Source: Petrolisthes cinctipes
Lineage: Eukaryota > Arthropoda > Malacostraca > Decapoda > Porcellanidae
Assembly: GCA_033782935.1 (NCBI GenBank)
Contig: JAWQEG010000477.1
Coordinates: forward strand, 620,001-684,000
DNA: 64,000 nt
Direction of reading: 5' to 3'
The first letter of the stretch is position 1. The number at the start of each line of letters is the position of its first letter. The notes beneath the pieces were generated by a model, which did not search any database, was not told where the DNA came from, and saw nothing but the letters and a program-made list of their open reading frames with translations. A program made the translations under genes and the position numbers. Positions 7,684-20,275 of the stretch are shown here, one piece after another.

Positions 7684-9234
7684 GTACAGATTGCTTCTGG
7701 GACCCCAAAATATTGAATTTTCGGGTGTTTTGGGCCAGAATTTGAGATATAAACGGGTGCAGAAGATGCATGCACATATCGACTTTTGGGCACCTAAAAG
7801 ATCGATTTTCTGTATGTTTTTGGCATGTATTTTGAAAATACTCTAACACGGAGTAGGCATGTACAAGATACCTTCTGGGACCTCTAAATATCGAATTTTA
7901 GGGTGTTTTGGGACTGAATTTGAGATATCGATTTTTTGGCACCTAAAATGTCGATTTTTAGCATGTTTTTAGCCTATATTTTGAAAATATTCTAGCACTG
8001 TGTAGGCATATAAAGATTGCTTCTGGGACCCCAAAATATTGAATTTTCGGGTGTTTTGAGCCTGAATTTGAGATATAAACGGGTACAGAAGATAAATGCA
8101 CATATTGACTTTGGGCATCTAAAATATCGATTTACAGCAGGTTTTGGGCCTGTATTTTGAAAATACTCTAACACTGAGTAGGCATGTACAGATTGCTTAT
8201 GGGACCCCAAAATATTGAATTTTCGGGTGTTTTGAGCCTGAATTTGAGATATAAAAGGGTACTGAAGATGCATGCACATATCGACTTTTGTGCACCTAAA
8301 AGATCGATTTTCAGTATGTTTTGAGCATGTATTTTGAAAATACTCTAACACGGAGTAGGCATGTACAGATCGCTTCTGGGACCCCTAAATATCGAATTTT
8401 CAGGTGTTTTGGGACTGAATTTGAGATATCGACTTTTTGGCACCAAAAAGATCGATTTTTAGCATGTTTTTAGCCTATATTTTGAAAATATTCTAGCACT
8501 GAGTAGGCATGTACAGATTGCTTCTGGGACCCCAAAATATTGAATTTTCGGGTGTTTTGAGCCTGAATTTGAGATATAAACGGGTACAGAAGATACATGC
8601 ACATATTGACTTTGGGCACCAAAAATATCGATTTTCAGCATGTTTTGGGCCTGAATTTTGAAAATACTCTAACACTGAGCAGGCATGTACAGATTGCTTC
8701 TGGGACCCCAAAATATTGAATTTTCGGGTGTTTTGAGCCTGAATTTGAGATATAAACGGGTACAGAAGATGCATGCACATATCGACTTTTGTGCACCTAA
8801 AAGATCGATTTTCAGTATGTTTTGAGCATGTATTTTGAAAATACTCTAACACGGAGTAGGCATGTACAGATTGCTTCTGGGACCCCAAAATATTGAATTT
8901 TCGGGTGTTTTGAGCCTGAATTTGAGATATAAACGGGTACTGAAGATGCATGCACATATCGACTTTTGTGCACCTAAAAGATCGATTTTCAGTATGTTTT
9001 GAGCATGTATTTTGAAAATACTCTAACACGGAGTAGGCATGTACAGATCGCTTCTGGGACCCCTAAATATCGATTTTTCGGGTGTTTTGGGACTGAATTT
9101 GAGATATCGACTTTTTGGCACCTAAAAGATCGATTTTTAGCATGTTTTTAGCCTATATTTTGAAAATATTCTAGCACTGAGTAGGCATGTACAGATTGCT
9201 TCTGGGACCCCAAAATATTGAATTTTCGGGTGTT
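7684..9234. repeat. 1,831-bp-offset duplication, copy 1
   Basis: Monomers start at 7684, 7861, 8010, 8186, 8363, 8511, 8687, 8864, 9041 and 9189. Private tags shared with copy 2 at +1,831 are gtacaagatacc, cataaagatt-like ggcatataaag, cagcaggttttggg, gcttatggg, ataaaagggtac, gagcaggcatg and atcgatttttcgg. The monomer order is irregular: 8687 and 8864 are two L2 in a row after L1a. Differences seen include gggtgcag and gataaatgc here only. Confidence 0.9.
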
Positions 9235-9514
9235 TAGGGCCAGAATTTGAGATATAAACGGGTACAGAAGATGCATGCACATATCGACTTTTGGGCACCT
9301 AAAAGATCGATATTCAGTATGTTTTTGGCCTGTATTTTGAAAATACTCTAACACGGAGTAGGCATGTACAGATACCTTCTGGGACCTCTAAATATCGAAT
9401 TTTCGGGTGTTTTGGGACTGAATTTGAGATATCGACTTTTTGGCAACAAAAAAGATCGATTTTTAGCATGTTTTTAGCCTATATTTTGAAAATATTCTAG
9501 CACTGAGTAGGCAT
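9235..9514. repeat. Link between the 1,831-bp copies
   Basis: This is the remainder of the L2a monomer that starts at 9189 (gtttagggcc, gatcgatattcag) followed by a 149-bp S-t/S-c mixture at 9366 with ggcaacaaaaaagatcg. The tag gatcgatattcag also occurs near 11315, 14107 and 16250, so small patches are shared beyond the duplication. Confidence 0.8.
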
Positions 9515-11065
9515 GTACAGATTGCTTCTGGGACCCCAAAATATTGAATTTTCGGGTGTTTTGGGCCAGAATTTGAGATATAAACGGGTACAGAAGATGC
9601 ATGCACATATCGACTTTTGGGCACCTAAAAGATCGATTTTCTGTATGTTTTTGGCATGTATTTTGAAAATACTCTAACACGGAGTAGGCATGTACAAGAT
9701 ACCTTCTGGGACCTCTAAATATCGAATTTTAGGGTGTTTTGGGGCTGAATTTGAGATATCGATTTTTTGGCACCTAAAATGTCGATTTTTAGCATGTTTT
9801 TAGCCTATATTTTGAAAATATTCTAGCACTGTGTAGGCATATAAAGATTGCTTCTGGGACCCCAAAATATTGAATTTTCGGGTGTTTTGAGCCTGAATTT
9901 GAGATATAAACGGGTACAGAAGATACATGCACATATTGACTTTGGGCATCTAAAATATCGATTTACAGCAGGTTTTGGGCCTGTATTTTGAAAATACTCT
10001 AACACTGAGTAGGCATGTACAGATTGCTTATGGGACCCCAAAATATTGAATTTTCGGGTGTTTTGAGCCTGAATTTGAGATATAAAAGGGTACTGAAGAT
10101 GCATGCACATATCGACTTTTGTGCACCTAAAAGATCGATTTTCAGTATGTTTTGAGCATGTATTTTGAAAATACTCTAACACGGAGTAGGCATGTACAGA
10201 TCGCTTCTGGGACCCCTAAATATCGAATTTTCAGGTGTTTTGGGACTGAATTTGAGATATCGACTTTTTGGCACCAAAAAGATCGATTTTTAGCATGTTT
10301 TTAGCCTATATTTTGAAAATATTCTAGCACTGAGTAGGCATGTACAGATTGCTTCTGGGACCCCAAAATATTGAATTTTCGGGTGTTTTGAGCCTGAATT
10401 TGAGATATAAACGGGTACAGAAGATACATGCACATATTGACTTTGGGCACCAAAAATATCGATTTTCAGCATGTTTTGGGCCTGAATTTTGAAAATACTC
10501 TAACACTGAGCAGGCATGTACAGATTGCTTCTGGGACCCCAAAATATTGAATTTTCGGGTGTTTTGAGCCTGAATTTGAGATATAAACGGGTACAGAAGA
10601 TGCATGCACATATCGACTTTTGTGCACCTAAAAGATCGATTTTCAGTATGTTTTGAGCATGTATTTTGAAAATACTCTAACACGGAGTAGGCATGTACAG
10701 ATTGCTTCTGGGACCCCAAAATATTGAATTTTCGGGTGTTTTGAGCCTGAATTTGAGATATAAACGGGTACTGAAGATGCATGCACATATCGACTTTTGT
10801 GCACCTAAAAGATCGATTTTCAGTATGTTTTGAGCATGTATTTTGAAAATACTCTAACACGGAGTAGGCATGTACAGATCGCTTCTGGGACCCCTAAATA
10901 TCGATTTTTCGGGTGTTTTGGGACTGAATTTGAGATATCGACTTTTTGGCACCTAAAAGATCGATTTTTAGCATGTTTTTAGCCTATATTTTGAAAATAT
11001 TCTAGCACTGAGTAGGCATGTACAGATTGCTTCTGGGACCCCAAAATATTGAATTTTCGGGTGTT
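9515..11065. repeat. 1,831-bp-offset duplication, copy 2
   Basis: Repeats 7684-9234 monomer for monomer (9515, 9692, 9841, 10017, 10194, 10342, 10518, 10695, 10872, 11020), including all the private tags listed for copy 1. A difference is ggggctg near 9741. Identity is lost inside the monomer at 11020, where copy 1 has gtttagggcc (L2a) and this copy has gttttgagcc (L1a). Confidence 0.9.
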
Positions 11066-11844
11066 TTGAGCCTGAATTTGAGATATAAACGGGTACAGAA
11101 GATACATGCACATATTGACTTTGGGCACCAAAAATATCGATTTTCAGCATGTTCTGGGCCTGAATTTTGAAAATACTCTAACACGGAGTAGGCATGTACA
11201 GATCGCTTCTGGGACCCCAAAATATCGTATTTTCGGGTGTTTAGGGCCAGAATTTGAGATATAAACGGGTACAGAAGATGCATGCACATATCGACTTTTG
11301 GGCACCTAAAAGATCGATATTCAGTATGTTTTTGGCCTGTATTTTGAAAATACTCTAACACGGAGTAGGCATGTACAGATACCTTCTGGGACCTCTAAAT
11401 ATCGAATTTTCGGGTGTTTTGGGACTAAATTTGAGATATCGATTTTTTGGCACCTAAAATGTCGATTTTTAGCATGTTTTTAGCCTATATTTTGAAAATA
11501 TTCTAGCACTGTGTAGGCATGTACAGATTGCTTCTGGGACCCCAAAATATTGAATTTTCGGGTGTTTTGAGCATGAATTTGAGATATAAACGGGTACAAA
11601 AGATTCATGCACATATTGACTTTGGGCATCTAAAATATCGATTTTCAGTATGTTTTGAGCATGTATTTTGAAAATACTCTAACACGGAGTAGGCATGTAC
11701 AGATCGCTTCTGGGACCCCTAAATATCGAATTTTCGGGTGTTTTGGGACTGAATTTGAGATATCGACTTTTTGGCACCTAAAAGATCGATTTTTAGCATG
11801 TTTTTAGCCTATATTTTGAAAATATTCTAGCACTGAGTAGGCAT
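11066..11844. repeat. Transitional satellite block
   Basis: Rest of the L1a at 11020, then L2a 11196, S-t 11373 (gactaaatttg), an L1b-head/L2b-tail chimera at 11521 and S-c 11697. The chimera at 11521 is the first of a class repeated many times to the right. It has agattcatgcac as a private change. Confidence 0.85.
11521..11696 (+). repeat. Chimeric monomer class: L1b head and middle, L2b tail (example)
   Basis: It reads as L1b through gggcatctaaaatatcg and then ends cagtatgttttgagcatg like L2b, followed by S-c. Members start at 11521, 11845, 12671, 14313, 14637, 16455, 16779, 21102, 21426, 26713, 28039, 30367, 33655, 38392, 42513 and 45994. In these places the trimer is collapsed to an S + L dimer of 324 bp (148 + 176). 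Confidence 0.8.
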
Positions 11845-12670
11845 GTACAGATTGCTTCTGGGACCCCAAAATATTGAATTTTCGGGTGTTTTGAGCCTGA
11901 ATTTGAGATATAAACGGGTACAGAAGATACGTGCACATATTGACTTTGGGCATCTAAAATATCGATTTTCAGTATGTTTTGAGCATGTATTTTGAAAATA
12001 CTCTAACACGGAGTAGGCATGTACAGATCGCTTCTGGGACCCCTAAATATCGAATTTTCGGGTGTTTTGGGCCAGAATTTGAGATATAAACGGGTACAGA
12101 AGATGCATGCACATATCGACTTTTGGGCACCTAAAAGATCGATTTTCAGTATGTTTTTGGCCTGTATTTTGAAAATACTCTAACACGGAGTAGGCATGTA
12201 CAGATACCTTCTGGGACCTCTAAATATCGAATTTTCGGGTGTTTTGGGACTGAATTTGAGATATCGATTTTTTGGCACCAAATAGATCGATTTTTAGCAT
12301 GTTTTTAGCCTATATTTTGAAAATATTCTAACACTGAGTAGGCATGTACAGATTGCTTCTGGGACCCCAAAATATTGAATTTTCGGGTGTTTTGAGCCTG
12401 AATTTGAGATATAAACGGGCACTGAAGATGCATGCACATATCGACTTTTGTGCACCTAAAAGATCGATTTTCAGTATGTTTTCAGCATGTATTTTGAAAA
12501 TACTCTAACACGGAGTAGGCATGTACAGATCGCTTCTGGGACCCCTAAATATCGAATTTTCGGGTGTTTTGGGACTGAATTTGAGATATCGACTATTTGG
12601 CACCTAAAAGATCGATTTTTAGCATGTTTTTAGCCTATATTTTGAAAATATTCTAGCACTGAGTAGGCAT
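11845..12670. repeat. 826-bp tandem unit, copy 1
   Basis: Five monomers: L1b/L2b chimera 176, S-c/L2a chimera 177, S-t 148 (caccaaatagatcg, aacactgag), L2b 177, S-c 148 (gactatttgg), sum 826. Tags shared with copy 2 are gatacgtgcac, caccaaatag, ttttcagcatg and gactatttgg. This copy has gggcactgaag where copy 2 has gggtactgaag. Confidence 0.92.
12021..12197 (+). repeat. Chimeric monomer class: S-c head, L2a remainder (example)
   Basis: The head is gatcgcttctgggacccct as in S-c, then ttttgggccagaatttgag and the full 29-bp segment with an L2a tail. It therefore has S-c sequence at its start but L2 length (177 bp). Related copies start at 12847, 14813, 16955 and 21602, always after an L1b/L2b chimera. 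Confidence 0.8.
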
Positions 12671-13486
12671 GTACAGATTGCTTCTGGGACCCCAAAATAT
12701 TGAATTTTCGGGTGTTTTGAGCCTGAATTTGAGATATAAACGGGTACAGAAGATACGTGCACATATTGACTTTGGGCATCTAAAATATCGATTTTCAGTA
12801 TGTTTTGAGCATGTATTTTGAAAATACTCTAACACGGAGTAGGCATGTACAGATCGCTTCTGGGACCCCTAAATATCGAATTTTCGGGTGTTTTGGGCCA
12901 GAATTTGAGATATAAACGGGTACAGAAGATGCATGCACATATCGACTTTTGGGCACCTAAAAGATCGATTTTCAGTATGTTTTTGGCCTGTATTTTGAAA
13001 ATACTCTAACACGGAGTAGGCATGTACAGATACCTTCTGGGACCTCTAAATATCGAATTTTCGGGTGTTTTGGGACTGAATTTGAGATATCGATTTTTTG
13101 GCACCAAATAGATCGATTTTTAGCATGTTTTTAGCCTATATTTTGAAAATATTCTAACACTGAGTAGGCATGTACAGATTGCTTCTGGGACCCCAAAATA
13201 TTGAATTTTCGGGTGTTTTGAGCCTGAATTTGAGATATAAACGGGTACTGAAGATGCATGCACATATCGACTTTTGTGCACCTAAAAGATCGATTTTCAG
13301 TATGTTTTCAGCATGTATTTTGAAAATACTCTAACACGGAGTAGGCATGTACAGATCGCTTCTGGGACCCCTAAATATCGAATTTTCGGGTGTTTTGGGA
13401 CTGAATTTGAGATATCGACTATTTGGCACCTAAAAGATCGATTTTTAGCATGTTTTTAGCCTATATTTTGAAAATATTCTAGCACT
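12671..13486. repeat. 826-bp tandem unit, copy 2
   Basis: Same five monomers as copy 1, 10 bp shorter because the last S-c carries the boundary deletion (cactgtacag). It is directly adjacent to copy 1, so this is a true tandem duplication. Confidence 0.92.
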
Positions 13487-14636
13487 GTACAGATTGCTTC
13501 TGGGACCCCAAAATATTGAATTTTCGGGTGTTTTGAGCCTGAATTTGAGATATAAACGGGTACAGAAGATACATGCACATATTGACTTTGGGCACCAAAA
13601 ACATCGATTTTCAGCATGTTTTGGGCCTGAATTTTGAAAATACTCTAACACGGAGTAGGCATGTACAGATCGCTTCTGGGACCCCAAAATATCGAATTTT
13701 CGGGTGTTTAGGGCCAGAATTTGAGATATAAACGGGTACAGAAGATGCATGCACATATCGACTTTTGGGCACCTAAAAGATCGATTTTCAGTATGTTTTT
13801 GGCCTGTATTTTGAAAATATTCTAACACGGAGTAGGCATGTACAGATACCTTCTGGGACCTCTAAATATAGAATTTTCGGGTGTTTTGGGACTGAATTTG
13901 AGATATCGACTTTTTGGCATCTAAAAGATCGATTTTTAGCATGTTTTTAGCTTATATTTTCAAAATATTCTAGCACTGAGTAGGCATGTACAGATCGCTT
14001 CTGGGACCCCAAAATATCGAATTTTCGGGTGTTTAGGGCCAGAATTTGAGATATAAACGGGTACAGAAGATGCATGCACATATCGACTTTTGGGCACCTT
14101 AAAGATCGATATTCAGTATGTTTTTGGCATGTATTTTGAAAATACTCTAACACGGAGTAGGCATGTACAGATACCTTCTGGGACCTCTAAATATCGAATT
14201 TTCGGGTGTTTTGGGACTAAATTTGAGATATCGATTTTTTGGCACCTAAAATGTCGATTTTTAGCATGTTTTTAGCCTTAATTTTGAAAATATTCTAGCA
14301 CTGTGTAGGCATGTACAGATTGCTTCTGGGACCCCAAAATATTGAATTTTCGGGTGTTTTGAGCATGAATTTGAGATATAAACGGGTACAGAAGATACAT
14401 GCACATATTGACTTTGGGCATCTAAAATATCGATTTTCAGTATGTTTTGAGCATGTATTTTGAAAATACTCTAACACGGAGTAGGCATGTACAGATCGCT
14501 TCTGGGACCCCTAAATATCGAATTTTCGGGTGTTTTGGGACTGAATTTGAGATATCGACTTTTTGGCACCTAAAAGATCGATTTTTAGCATGTTTTTAGC
14601 CTATATTTTGAAAATATTCTAGCACTGAGTAGGCAT
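13487..14636. repeat. Satellite block between 826-bp family copies
   Basis: Monomers are L1a 13487 (aaaaacatcg), L2a 13663, S 13840 (aatatagaatt, ggcatctaaaag), L2a 13988 (ggcaccttaaag), S-t 14165 (gactaaatttg), chimera 14313 (gagcatgaatt) and S-c 14489. The first three recur at 15453 and 17771. L2a-S-t-chimera at 13988-14488 resembles 11196-11696. Confidence 0.85.
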
Positions 14637-15452
14637 GTACAGATTGCTTCTGGGACCCCAAAATATTGAATTTTCGGGTGTTTTGAGCCTGAATTTGAGA
14701 TATAAACGGGTACAGAAGATACATGCACATGTTGACTTTGGGCATCTAAAATATCGATTTTCAGTATGTTTTGAGCATGTATTTTGAAAATACTCTAACA
14801 CGGAGTAGGCATGTACAGATCGCTTCTGGGACCCCTAAATATCGAATTTTCGGGTGTTTTGGGCCAGAATTTGAGATATAAACGGGTACAGAAGATGCAT
14901 GCACATATCGACTTTTGGGCACCTAAAAGATCGATTTTCAGTATGTTTTTGGCCTGTATTTTGAAAATACTCTAACACGGAGTAGGCATGTACAGATACC
15001 TTCTGGGACCTCTAAATATCGAATTTTCGGGTGTTTTGGGACTGAATTTGAGATATCGATTTTTTGGCACCAAATAGATCGATTTTTAGCATGTTTTTAG
15101 CCTATATTTTGAAAATATTCTAGCACTGAGTAGGCATGTACAGATTGCTTCTGGGACCCCAAAATATTGAATTTTCGGGTGTTTTGAGCCTGAATTTGAG
15201 ATATAAACGGGTACTGAAGATGCATGCACATATCAACTTTTGTGCACCTAAAAGATCGATTTTCAGTATGTTTTCAGCATGTATTTTGAAAATATTCTAA
15301 CACGGAGTAGGCATGTACAGATCGCTTCTGGGACCCCTAAATATCGAATTTTCGGGTGTTTTGGGACTGAATTTGAGATATCGACTATTTGGCACCTAAA
15401 AGATCGATTTTTAGCATGTTTTTAGCCTATATTTTGAAAATATTCTAGCACT
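14637..15452. repeat. 826-bp family unit, third copy (816 bp)
   Basis: Same monomer order and tags as 12671-13486, at offset 1,966, including caccaaatag, gactatttgg and the terminal 10-bp deletion. It has acatgttgac in place of acatattgac and no gatacgtgc tag. The following L1a (aaaaacatcg) and L2a also match, so the shared stretch extends about 0.5 kb further. Confidence 0.87.
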
Positions 15453-15628
15453 GTACAGATTGCTTCTGGGACCCCAAAATATTGAATTCTCGGGTGTTTT
15501 GAGCCTGAATTTGAGATATAAACGGGTACAGAAGATACATGCACATATTGACTTTGGGCACCAAAAACATCGATTTTCAGCATGTTTTGGGCCTGAATTT
15601 TGAAAATACTCTAACACGGAGTAGGCAT

Positions 15629-17379
15629 GTACAGATCGCTTCTGGGACCCCAAAATATCGAATTTTCGGGTGTTTAGCGCCAGAATTTGAGATATAAACG
15701 GGTACAGAAGATGCATGCACATATCGACTTTTGGGCACCTAAAAGATCGATTTTCAGTATGTTTTTGGCCTGTATTTTGAAAAAATTCTAACACGGAGTA
15801 GGCATGTACAGATACCTTCTGGGACCTCTAAATATAGAAATTTCGGGTGTTTTGGGACTGAATTTGAGATATCGACTTTTTGGCACCTAAAAGATCGATT
15901 TTTAGCATGTTTTTAGCCTATATTTTGATAATATTCTAGCACTGAGTAGGCATGTACAGATTGCTTCTGGGACCCCAAAATATTGAATTTTCGGGTGTTT
16001 TCAGCCTGAATTTGAGATATAAACGGGTACAGAAGATACATGCACATATTGACTTTGGGCACCAAAAATATCGATTTTCAGCATGTTTTGGGCCTGAATT
16101 TTGAAAATACTCTAACACGGAGTAGGCATGTACAGATCGCTTCTGGGACCCCTAAATATCGAATTTTCGGGTGTTTAGGGCCAGAATTTGAGATATAAAC
16201 GGGTACAGAAGATGCATGCACATATCGACTTTTGGGCACCAAAAAGATCGATATTCAGTATGTTTTTTTCCTGTATTTTGAAAATACTCTAACACGGAGT
16301 AGGCATGTACAGATACCTTCTGGGACCTCTAAATATCGAATTTTCGGGTGTTTTGGGACTGAATTTGAGATATCGATTTTTTGGCACCTAAAATGTCGAT
16401 TTTTAGCATGTTTTTAGCCTATATTTTGAAAATATTCTAGCACTGTGTAGGCATGTACAGATTGCTTCTGGGACCCCAAAATATTGAATTTTCGGGTGTT
16501 TTGAGCCTGAATTTGAGATATAAACGGGTACAGAAGATACATGCACATATTGACTTTGGGCATCTAAAATATCGATTTTCAGTATGTTTTGAGCATGTAT
16601 TTTGAAAATACTCTAACACGGAGTAGGCATGTACAGATCGCTTCTGGGACCCCTAAATATCGAATTTTCGGGTGTTTTGGGACTGAATTTGAGATATCGA
16701 CTTTTTGGCACCTAAAAGATCGATTTTTAGCATGTTTTTAGCCTATATTTTGAAAATATTCTAGCACTGAGTAGGCATGTACAGATTGCTTCTGGGACCC
16801 CAAAATATTGAATTTTCGGGTGTTTTGAGCCTGAATTTGAGATATAAACGGGTACAGAAGATACGTGCACATATTGACTTTGGGCATCTAAAATATCGAT
16901 TTTCAGTATGTTTTGATCATGTATTTTGAAAATACTCTAACACGGAGTAGGCATGTACAGATCGCTTCTGGGACCCCTAAATATCGAATTCTCGGGTGTT
17001 TTGTGCCAGAATTTGAGATATAAACGGGTACAGAAGATGCATGCACATATCGACTTTTGGGCACCTAAAAGATTGATTTTCAGTATGTTTTTGGCCTGTA
17101 TTTTGAAAATACTCTAACACGGAGTAGGCATGTACAGATACCTTCTGGGACCTCTAAATATCGAATTTTCGGGTGTTTTGGGACTGAATTTGAGATATCG
17201 ATTTTTTGGCACCTAAAATGTCGATTTTTAGCATGTTTTTAGCCTATATTTTGAAAATATTCTAGCACTGTGTAGGCATGTACAGATTGCTTCTGGGACC
17301 CCAAAATATTGAATTTTCGGGTGTTTTGAGCCTGAATTTGAGATATAAACGGGTACAGAAGATACATGCACATATTGAC
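15629..17379. repeat. 4,647-bp-offset duplication, copy 1
   Basis: Monomers start at 15629, 15806, 15954, 16130, 16307, 16455, 16631, 16779, 16955, 17132 and 17280. Tags shared with the other copy are gtttagcgcc, aatatagaaatttcgg, tttgataatattc, gttttcagcctg, tgtttttttcctg, gatacgtgcac, gaattctcggg and gattgattttcag. This copy alone has ttttgatcatg and ttttgtgcc. Confidence 0.9.
17132..17279 (+). repeat. Monomer type S-t, 148 bp (example)
   Basis: Second flavour of short monomer. It is distinguished from S-c by gataccttctggg at the start, gacctctaaat, gatatcgatttttt in place of gatatcgactttt, and cacctaaaatgtcg in place of cacctaaaagatcg. It usually ends cactgtgtagg and is followed by an L1b-type monomer. 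It carries the same 29-bp deletion as S-c, so the two flavours share one deletion event and diverged afterwards. Confidence 0.9.
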
Positions 17380-19274
17380 TTTGGGCATCTAAAATATCGA
17401 TTTTCAGTATGTTTTGGGCCTGTATTTTGAAAATATTCTAACACTGAGTAGGCATGTACAGATTGCTTCTGGGACCCCAAAATATTGAATTTTCGGGTGT
17501 TTTGAGCCTGAATTTGAGATATAAACGGGTACTGAAGATGCATGCACATATCGACTTTTGTGCACCTAAAAGATCGATTTTCAGTATGTTTTCAGCATGT
17601 ATTTTGAAAATACTCTAACACGTAGTAGGCATGTACAGATCGCTTCTGGGACCCCTAAATATCGAATTTTCGGGTGTTTTGGGACTGAATTTCAGATATC
17701 GACTATTTGGCACCTAAAAGATCGATTTTTAGCATGTTTTTAGCCTATATTTTGAAAATATTCTAGCACTATACAGATTGCTTCTGAGACCCCAAAATAT
17801 TGAATTTTCGGGTGTTTTGAGCCTGAATTTGAGATATAAACGGGTACAGAAGATACATGCACATATTGACTTTGGGCACCAAAAACATCGATTTTCAGCA
17901 TGTTTTGGGCCTGAATTTTGAAAATACTCTAACACGGAGTAGGCATGTACAGATCGCTTCTGGGACCCCAAAATATCGAATTTTCGGGTGTTTAGGGCCA
18001 GAATTTGAGATATAAACGGGTACAGAAGATGCATGCACATATCGACTTTTGGGCACCTAAAAGATCGATTTTCAGTATGTTTTTGGCCTGTATTTTGAAA
18101 ATATTCTAACACGGAGTAGGCATGTACAGATACCTTCTGGGACCTCTAAATATAGAATTTTCGGGTGTTTTGGGACTGAATTTGAGATATCGACTTTTTG
18201 GCATCTAAAAGATCGATTTTTAGCATGTTTTTAGCTGATATTTTGAAAATATTCTAGCACTGAGTAGGCATGTACAGATTGCTTCTGGGACCCCAAAATA
18301 TTGAATTTTTGGGTGTTTTGAGCCTGAATTTGAGATATAAACGGGTACAGAAGATACATGCACATATTGACTTTGGGTACCAAAAATATCGATTTTCAGC
18401 ATGTTTTGGGCCTGAATTTTGAAAATACTCTAACACGGAGTAGGCATGTACAGATCGCTTCTGGGACCCCAAAATATCGAATTTTCGTGTGTTTCGGGCC
18501 AGAATTTGAGATATAAACGGGTACAGAAGATGCATGCACATATCGACTTTTGGGCACCTAAAAGATCGATTTTCAGTATGTTTTAGGCCTGTATTTTGAA
18601 AATACTCTAACACGGAGTAGGCATGAACAGATACCTTCTGGGACCTCTAAATATCGAATTTTAGGGTGTTTTGGGACTGAATTTGAGATATCGACTTTTT
18701 GGCACCTAAAAGATCGATTTTTAGCATGTTTTTAGCCTATATTTTGAAAATATTCTAGCACTGAGTAGGCATGTACAGATCGCTTCTGGGACCCCAAAAC
18801 ATCGAATTTTCGGGTGTTTAGGGCCAGAATTTGAGATATAAACGGGTACAGAAGATGCATGCACATATCGACTTTTGGGCACCTAAAAGATCGATTTTCA
18901 GTATGTTTTTGGCCTGTATTTTGAAAATACTCTAACACGGAGTAGGCATGTACAGATTGCTTCTGGGACCCCAAAATATTGAATTTTCGGGTGTTTTGAG
19001 CCTGAATTTGAGATATAAACGGGTACTGAAGATGCATGCACATATCGACTTTTGTGCACCTAAAAGATCGATTTTCAGTATGTTTTGAGCATGTATTTTG
19101 AAAATACTCTAACACGGAGTAGGCATGTACAGATCGCTTCTGGGACCCCTAAATATCGAATTTTCGGGTGTTTTGTGACTGAATTTGAGATATCGACTTT
19201 TTGGCACCTAAAAGATCGATTTTTAGCATGTTTTTAGCCTATATTTTGAAAATATTCTAGCACTGAGTAGGCAT
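17380..19274. repeat. Satellite block 17.4-19.3 kb
   Basis: Mostly regular trimers: L2b 17456, S-c 17633 (gactatttgg, cactatacag), L1a 17771, L2a 17947, S 18124 (agctgatatt), L1a 18272 (gggtaccaaaaa), L2a 18448 (tcgtgtgtttcggg), S 18625 (catgaacag), L2a 18773 and L2b 18950 adjacent, then S-c 19127. The L2a-L2b pair puts two 177-bp monomers in one continuous frame. Confidence 0.87.
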
Positions 19275-20189
19275 GTACAGATTGCTTCTGGGACCCCAAA
19301 ATATTGAATTTTCGGGTGTTTTGAGCCTGAATTTGAGATATAAACGGGTACAGAAGATACATGCACATATTGACTTTGGGCGCCAAAAATATCGATTTTC
19401 AGCATGTTTTGGGCCGGAATTTTGAAAATTCTCTAACACGGAGTAGGCATGTACAGATCGCTTCTGGGACCCCAAAATATCGAATTTTCGGGTGTTTAAG
19501 GCCAGAATTTGAGATATAAACGGGTACAGAAGATGCATGCAGATATCGACTTTTGGGCACATAAAAGATCGATTTTCAGTATGTTTTGAGCTTGTATTTT
19601 GAAAATACTCTAACACGGAGTAGGCATGTACAGATCGCTTCTGGGACCCCTAAATATCGAATTTTCGGGTGTTATGGCACTGAATTTGAGATATCGACTT
19701 TTTGGCACCTAAAAGATCGATTTTCAGCATGTTTTTAGCCTATATTTTGAAAATATTCTAGCACTGAGTAGGCATGTACAGATTGCTTCTGGGACCCTTT
19801 AATATTGAATTTTCGGGTGTTTTGAGCCTGAATTTGAGATATAAACGGGTACAGAAGATACATGCACATATTAACTTTGGGCACCAAAATATCAAATTTT
19901 CAGCATGTTTTGGGCCTGAATTTTGAAAATACTCTAACACGGAGTAGGCATGTACAGATACCTTCTGGGACCTCTAAATATCGAATTTTCGGGTGTTTTA
20001 GGACTGAATTTGAGATATCGACTTTTTGGCACCTAAAAGATCGATTTTTTGCATGTTTTTAGCCTATATTTTGAAAATATTCTAGCACTGAGTAGGCATG
20101 TACAGATTGCTTCTGGGACCCCAAAATCTTGAATTTTCGGGTGTTTTGAGCCTGAATTTGAGATATAAACGGGTACAGAAGATACATGC
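19275..20189. repeat. 2,652-bp-offset duplication, copy 1 (segment X)
   Basis: Tags shared with 21927-22841 are gggcgccaaaaatatcg, gggccggaatt, aaaattctctaac, gcagatatcg, gggcacataaaag, gagcttg, gttatggcactg, gacccttta, atatcaaattttcag and gattttttgcatg. This copy has one A fewer at caccaaaatatc, so the offset changes from 2,652 to 2,653 partway. Confidence 0.9.
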
Positions 20190-20275
20190 ACATATTGACT
20201 TTGGGCACCAAAAATATCGATTTTCAGCATGTTTTGGGCCTGAATTTTGAAAATACTCTAACACGGAGTAGGCAT

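Noticed and set aside
8493..9029. 178-codon minus-strand frames, seen four times with near-identical peptides, as a gene family
   Set aside because: Conservation is explained by DNA-level duplication of the satellite blocks (1,831- and 8,093-bp offsets). The bases at all three codon positions are equally conserved as far as I can see.
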